DNA from: Strobilurus pachycystidiatus
Lineage: Eukaryota; Basidiomycota; Agaricomycetes; Agaricales; Physalacriaceae
Length of the DNA stretch: 64,000 nucleotides
Direction: 5' to 3'
Assembly: GCA_019915135.1 (NCBI GenBank)
Contig: JAHLMK010000009.1
Location: 496,001 to 560,000 of the forward strand
Position numbers and translations under genes: made by a program. Every line of letters starts with the position of its first letter. Positions within the stretch are counted from its first letter, which is position 1. The notes under the pieces are model-generated. The model saw only the letters and a list, made by a program, of their open reading frames with translations, was not told the origin of the DNA and did not search any database. This document shows positions 58,368 to 64,000 of the stretch, in pieces.

Positions 58368-61100
58368 ATGGCGCCAAAATCGTTCGCTGATAGGATGAGA
58401 GAGGATGGAGGCGGATTCGGTTACCCAGGAGTGGCGAGTAATTCTATGGGGATGGGCTCTGGAGGTGGGCGCTTAGCCATCGAAAAGTGACCGTACACTG
58501 AACAAGCATTTCCACCCGCCAGACCGCCAGCGCAGTTATCCCGCCACGCCCTCCTCTCCAATACGCGGGATTGTCCATGGCCCTCCGTCGTCGACAAATA
58601 CGGGTCACTACCCCAGCATGCGAGGTATAATCGCTCCTCCGTCGGCACCGAAAACGCTCTAATTGTCGCAATCGATGCGCTTTATAGCTAGCACCGCCCA
58701 GCTCATCGATGCACGCGTCGCGTCTTCCCCGCGCACTGCCTACGCCTTCTCGGATATGAGTCGACCGCCCGCCGACCCTCGATCAATATATTCAAACAGC
58801 AATCAGAACATCGCTAGCACATCGTGCCCAGCACCGCCGCCCACCACAGCTCCGACCGCACAGCTCGGTATGTCACCATATATGTCCGGTGGCGCATACT
58901 CATCGTTCCTCGTAAGTGCCCGGAGCTGCCCTGGTTCCAACTCGAGCGACGTTCATACCCCGATTTGGAAATGATGGCGGGATCGCCGACTTCGATATGA
59001 GATTACAAGTGGACCAGGTCTACGACTGTCAGATGATAGCTGACGGAAGTGTATGGCTCCACTCGCCTGCTGATGGGAACGCATTCCTGAAGGTGAAGGG
59101 CCATCCGGGCGTTACAGTCGGGATGGCAGTCCGGAAGTGCCGCAAGTGGTCTATCGAGAACGGCGGAGGATACAGGCTGAGGTTGTTTGTGCGGAACAAC
59201 GTCGTTTACGCACACATCCAATGAATGCCGGAGGGGAAGGGCACGATGTCATCGTCAATGGCGGCGGGTCCACATCGCGACGATATTTTACGACCAATCA
59301 ACGGATTCCATCGATTCTCTCAACAGCCGTTTGGTGCCACCATCTCATAGCAGTCGGCTATGCACGGGGTGGGAACCCGTCCCCCGAACACGACTGGGCA
59401 GTGAATGCGAAATTCCTTTTACTTGTAAGAATAGTCAGTATGAAAGTCATTGAAGAAGTAACAGAAACTTGTATTACCAAAGAACTACAGTTCGATTTGT
59501 TGTACCCAAGGAGCCTTCGAAGACTGCTTACCAGCTTACAAAACAAAGGTGAGTTCGAGGAAGAAGTGTCGAATGATAAGAAACTTACACATATTTCTTT
59601 GAGAGTATGACATATGTAATAACGCCACAAGTGACGTTATCTGCGCTGCATGTACGAAAAGGAAGGTGCACCGCAGGATAGAGGGCGATATCCAGTGGGA
59701 TGAAGTCCGATATTCGATAGGACTAGGAAAGCCGGATCAGCGATTCAGAGAGCATATCGTCGACTTTGTGATCCACCTGTTTCGCCAAATGTGGCAGACG
59801 CTCGAGATAAGCTGGGCGAAGATATTCGCATCGTTGCGCATGTGCAGGACGACACCGACGTGGATGCGTAAGCATGCGCTGAAAGGAGCCCTGGTGGAAA
59901 TCTGCAGCCATCGCCAAAGGTCAATCAAGCCGTGGAGGGGAATGGAGGTTCACACACCCCAGAACCTCAAGTTACGGCGATGGAAAGGGCGGCGATGAAA
60001 AGGGCGGCGATACGTTGCCACGTTGAAGGCCCAGTGAGTCCTATTTGTCTCGTCGCCGCGGGAAACTGCCATTACAGTCATCGTTCCCATGACCAATGTG
60101 TTCCGCTATACAAGTAGTTGAGAACCACTGGTCGTCGTCTGCCTGAACCGATGTCAAACGGCGGCATGGGGAATCGAAGGGTGGACTTCATTACTGGCAA
60201 ATGAAACATCGCGCGGACTTTCAACGAAGCTTGTCATGCTATCATCCGTGGGCATGCAGTGATAGGCTGGTAGTCGTCGGTGCAGGGAGTCGGCCAAACC
60301 CTGATGTGACTGGCGCCCGCTCAACGACTGCTTGTCCGATAATTTGATATCGCGGCCGATGCCCTCTGGCGCATGCTCGAGATTGTCCCGGTAACAGCTT
60401 GGTCGAAGAGCGATGAGTCGAGGAGCGTCCACCGTCGATTGAAAGGCTGATCTCTGATTCAATGACGACCAGGACCGATAGAATGGCTGACAGACGCCGG
60501 TGTCAAAGAGCCTTTGCCGCGGTTCCAAAGTGTGCAGGAGACAAAGGTGCGTGGCGAGGCATAAAGGCCATTCGCGAGCGCCGGAAAGGAGTGACGGCGT
60601 AGGCAGCGTATCATTCGGGTATGTCAGGCTGAGCATGGTGATGACCCAATGCGAGGCGAAAGTCGAGGATGGTAAGGTCTGAAAGAGAAGTTCGAGAAAT
60701 GATGCACATATAAACTGGGAAAAGGCGCACCCGCTCGCCCGTCCTTGTCGCCATTCTGCAGATGCTGTCAATCGGATTGTGCGCTCTCCCATGCAGGAGG
60801 CCACGGCCTCGGTGGTGGCTTAATCCAGGGATAATGCTGGTAATATTGCGGAGCTTCGTAATTTATTCCTGCCCGTATATGAGCACTAAATCGTAGACAG
60901 ACATGGCGAACACACCTTTCTGCTCCATTGGCTAGGCTGTGGGATAATTCGGCAGTCCAGGACGGGCGCATGCCCAGCCCACCGTACCAAGGGCTGTATA
61001 TTGTTCATTTTCGCCGAGTTGTCGCTGATAATTGCTGTTGTTCGCAGCCTTGTTGGCGGCAGGAATGAGAGAGACGAAAGCATGACCAAATAAAGATCCC
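58350..61100. repeat. Right arm of the inverted segmental duplication
   Basis: Reverse-complement match of about 43620-46400, including the gene copy at 58368-59224 and the whole interval up to the MITE. At 59660-60000 one frame reads coding-like text (LGKPDQRFREHIVDFVIHLF) and another reads LGEDIRIVAHVQDDTDVDA, but the left arm is broken at the same place. Confidence 0.75.
58368..59224 (+). pseudogene. Second copy of the unrecognised C-terminal-domain gene, one in-frame stop
   Basis: Exons 58368-58464, 58523-58867 and 58917-59224 have the same phases as the intact copy at 45511-46365. The only break is TAA at 58660-58662 within exon 2; all junctions and the rest of the frame hold, and the C-terminal domain is well kept (CQMIADGSVWLHSPADGN, HPGVTVGMAVRKCRKW, VVYAHIQ). 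The first exon differs (MAPKSFADRMREDGG). Either this is a very young pseudogene, or the stop is avoided by splicing I cannot see, or only a short N-terminal protein is made. Confidence 0.65.
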
Positions 61101-61106
61101 TTAATA

Positions 61107-61464
61107 GGGGGGCTCAATTCTAAGAGGTCAGGTCAGCTCAGCTCAGCTCAGCCGTCCCTGTCGCTAGATTTGGGAATCCTTGCCTGTTTGGGTCATCGCG
61201 CGATCCACGATCCGCCATCGTATACTTACCATCGCTGTCCTTAGATTTAGCCAGTACTGCCTATATTTCTAATTATGATCTCACTGCGAAAAGTAGTCTC
61301 ATTTGATACTGCAAGAGGTGGATAGATATGAGCTTTACTTGAACGTCGCAAAGCTTTTGCTCGGTCAACGGAGCTATCGCCCAAACGAGTAAGGATTCCC
61401 AAATCCAGCAGCAGGGACGGCTGAGCTGAGCTGAGCTGACCTGACCTCTAGAATTGAGCCCCCC
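61107..61464. mobile_element. MITE with about 75-bp inverted ends, TA target site
   Basis: A 358-bp non-coding element. Left end 61107-61181 and right end 61391-61464 are inverted repeats, starting GGGGGGCTCAATTCTA and containing GGTCAGGTCAGCTCAGCTCA and GATTTGGGAATCCTT. TA flanks both sides (61105-61106 and 61465-61466). A TA duplication and lack of coding capacity fit a miniature element mobilised by a Tc1/mariner-type transposase; no such transposase is in the window. The ends are almost identical, so the copy is probably young. Confidence 0.85.
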
Positions 61465-64000
61465 TAATTCGGTCGCAAAAACGCTATATGTATGCTGATT
61501 CGATACGTCCGGCGGCGGTCCCGGTCCAGAAGTCACCTCCTAACGGAAATGCCCCACCAACAGGGGAAATGACTTACCAAAACCTGAACCGTTCTAACGG
61601 GCGACTTTTCTTGACCTAGTTTGCATAGGGACAGCCCATATATGATACACAGCATCTCATGATGTCCTAGATCGTTCCCTGACCAACGAGCAAATATATT
61701 GCACCTTCGCCCTTTTGCGACCGACCTGTCGACCATGGACAACGCATCATCTCCACTGGCCGCCTCACCGAAGTGGGTGACGGAAAGACGCGACGCGATG
61801 TATCGGCAGCTTCGGGGCAATGGGATCTACTTCACACCGTAAAATCGCTTTCTGAAGTGGGATTGAACTCACTCACGTACAATGTGTGCAGGCAACGCGT
61901 ACGGCGTTAGATGGGGTCCGTGGTCTTGCGTATTTTCGGGCTCGTGAGGCGTAAGACGGGACCGGCTGTCAGATACTAGAGTTGAGTGTCTTATAGTGGC
62001 GCAGAGTCGGGGCTATTCACGCCTCGGGCTGGACCGATGACCTCTTGAAGGTCAGTTACTTCATAAAATTCCACAAAAAGCAACATACTCAGCTGAATCA
62101 TTATCCTCAGTACCATTCATTAGCAGGTAGTTCATAGACCGGTGCCTGTTTTGTGGTGCGTAGTAACGCGGCCATCGTTGCTCCTACCGTCGGACCGATG
62201 CCTCTACAAGCAAAGACTCAAAGTGCCGTGAGTCTCGCACTCGGTCATCCATCCTGCTTCTTGTGGCCACACTGCTGATTCCTAGTTTCCGTCATATGTA
62301 TAGCTGCGAGTGTCATTGCCAGAGCATTCTAAAGCCTCGTCGAATAGATCTTCCATCCCGCTATTGACTTCGGAGTTACTATAAAAGGGAAGCCCGAGCC
62401 GCTAAATTCGCGAAACTGATACTCAGAAATGTGTAGTATGCAAATCGCTTATATCCGGTTTTACAGGCCATGAAAACACAGGCATTGATGGTGTGAGTAT
62501 TTAAATGCTATTTCTGTGCAGAAAGACACGTACTCGAGGGGAGGGGTTTCAGTGTAAATCTCTGTGGGTCCTCCATTCTTCCATTTGCGTGTTGACATGA
62601 ACTAGTCGAGTGAGGAACCATACCTTGATTTCTTCATTAGGAAAGCTCTGGGAATGTTTAGAGATGCCTCCCAGGTATAAACCTTCGGAGCGGTACCAAG
62701 CATTAAGGTGCTACTGGCCTGCCGGGCATCGGTGGCGCAGGGCTCTGCGACGGTTGTGGCGGCTAGATCGTAATGGTACCTGCTCCGTTTCGTTGTTGTA
62801 CTGTACTGAATTTGTTCGGAGTCCACAGCAGGCCCAAGGGGATCCGGAGTAAGGTGCTTTGGTTTCTCCTCCAATCTCGTCATTCTGACCAGATAAGACT
62901 CAAAAGCTGGCATACCTTCCCGAGGCCAGTGACGACGACTTGGGAGGCAGAACGACGCTCCAAAAAAAAGATAAAATTCCCGGAGAGGCCAGCGGAAGAT
63001 GCGTCTCTATCCCCACGGATTGCAATGACGAGGAATTGGGAGCGACTCGTTCCAGACAGCACACCGCAGCAGCCGCTATTCCCTTGATACCGCACAAGTA
63101 GTACGTATGCCTCATTTGATGCATGATTGCGGGTAGCCAATGCAAGTTTTGAGAATAAGACGACAGTATTCAAAGCGCGATGGGGCTCTGCAGATGAGGC
63201 TTCATGTCAAAGCGCAAACAGGAGACTCGGAGGCATGACTGGCAAGTTTGACGTCCAGGATATAACATACGGGCCGGTGTTTTTGCTCTGGAACAACAGC
63301 TCAGATCTGTTCCTATCATCCTGAGGTCCGAGGACTGAATGCCCAATTCAGTAGAGCCAACCTTTCTTGAAGCACGGGTTGTGGCGTGTCTGTCTGTCGG
63401 TGTCATTGTCCGAGCTGACGGTACCCACGTCACACCGAAGTCCCGCCATCCAGTCCCACTCCAACAACCTCCCATCGAGGGAAAACGACGCAGGAACGCG
63501 GGCGCATGTATTCTCGAGCCCGTCATCAAATCGGACGGCTTACTATATGGACGTTGTTTGCATGCGGGCTGCGACGCGCGCGAACCCCGAATGAATGTCA
63601 TGGAGCCAGAAACAGGAGACTCAGAGTTGAGAGCTCGCAATTGAGTAGAACTGTGACATTTTATCGGAGCTCTTACAGCATACCACTGTCCCAACGTAGC
63701 GGTCAATTGGCACGGAGTTCACCTTTCTAAAACCTGTCCGTGAGGTTGGACAGGATGCACGAAACGCGTAGAATGACCGGTGGTCGCGGCCAGTCCTGGG
63801 GGATGCGTTGTTATCAACAATCAGTGAATCGAGGTGCAGAAAAACGCGATGAAGACTTCGCGAAGTCTGTTGTACGGTACCGCATCCCGTTACGGGACGA
63901 CCTTGTTCTTTGTTCCTCTAGAGCTGCAAGCCGGGGTCACGCATGTCTAAGCAACAGTCATCATACCCCGAAAGATGCATTTCGGATGTAAGAATACATT
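61465..64000. other. No supported gene; right edge of window
   Basis: A 35-codon ATG frame at about 61735-61842 and overlapping frames at 62602-63730 on both strands have no splice logic or family resemblance. I see no repeat ends. The region may hold decayed sequence or part of a gene outside the window. Confidence 0.4.

Noticed and set aside
1..64000. CRISPR arrays, rRNA, tRNA, bacterial-type operons
   Set aside because: None seen. The single tRNA-like stretch (26669-26692) is a retrotransposon primer-binding site, and gene structure is eukaryotic.

Overview
The window looks like a piece of an Agaricomycete (mushroom-forming basidiomycete) nuclear genome. Genes are on both strands and are cut by many introns of about 45-65 bp with GT..AG ends. 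The families seen (fungal BTB proteins, kinase-like proteins, F-box protein, basidiomycete seven-helix membrane proteins, a Plavaka-type DNA transposon, a Ty3-type LTR retrotransposon) fit that group. No rRNA, tRNA or CRISPR was seen. All exon models were built by hand from splice signals, frame continuity and paralogue comparison; nothing was searched or computed.

Layout. 1-3.6 kb: a small hypothetical gene and an intact short-chain dehydrogenase (SDR) gene. 3.9-10.5 kb: a tandem duplication, each unit with an intact BTB gene followed by a broken SDR copy; a broken Tvp38/VTT gene lies at the junction and a third SDR scrap follows. 11.2-15.8 kb: two tandem kinase-like paralogues, the first without the catalytic Asp. 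16.3-24.4 kb: a seven-helix membrane protein gene split in its fourth coding exon by a 6.8-kb Plavaka-type transposon, which has 29-bp inverted ends, a four-exon transposase and a 13-exon antisense cargo gene. 25.2-26.4 kb: an RRM-repeat protein, with a 6.8-kb Ty3-type retrotransposon (26.5-33.3 kb) 82 bp upstream of its start codon. 34.6-39.8 kb: a quinone-oxidoreductase-like gene, a third BTB gene and an aldo/keto reductase. 40-43.6 kb: gene-poor. 43.6-46.4 kb and 58.4-61.1 kb: two arms of an inverted segmental duplication; each carries a copy of an unrecognised gene, intact on the left and with one in-frame stop on the right, and a MITE abuts the right arm. Between the arms: an unrecognised gene, a C2H2 zinc-finger gene, a second seven-helix gene copy with a 7-nt deletion, and an F-box gene with a divergent relic. 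61.5-64 kb: no gene seen.

The genes do not form a metabolic cluster. The main theme is recent rearrangement: tandem and inverted duplications followed by decay of one copy, and three kinds of mobile element whose boundaries can be read from the sequence. The most informative locus is the transposon in the membrane-protein gene: removing the element and one target copy leaves a continuous reading frame, so the insertion is probably young.
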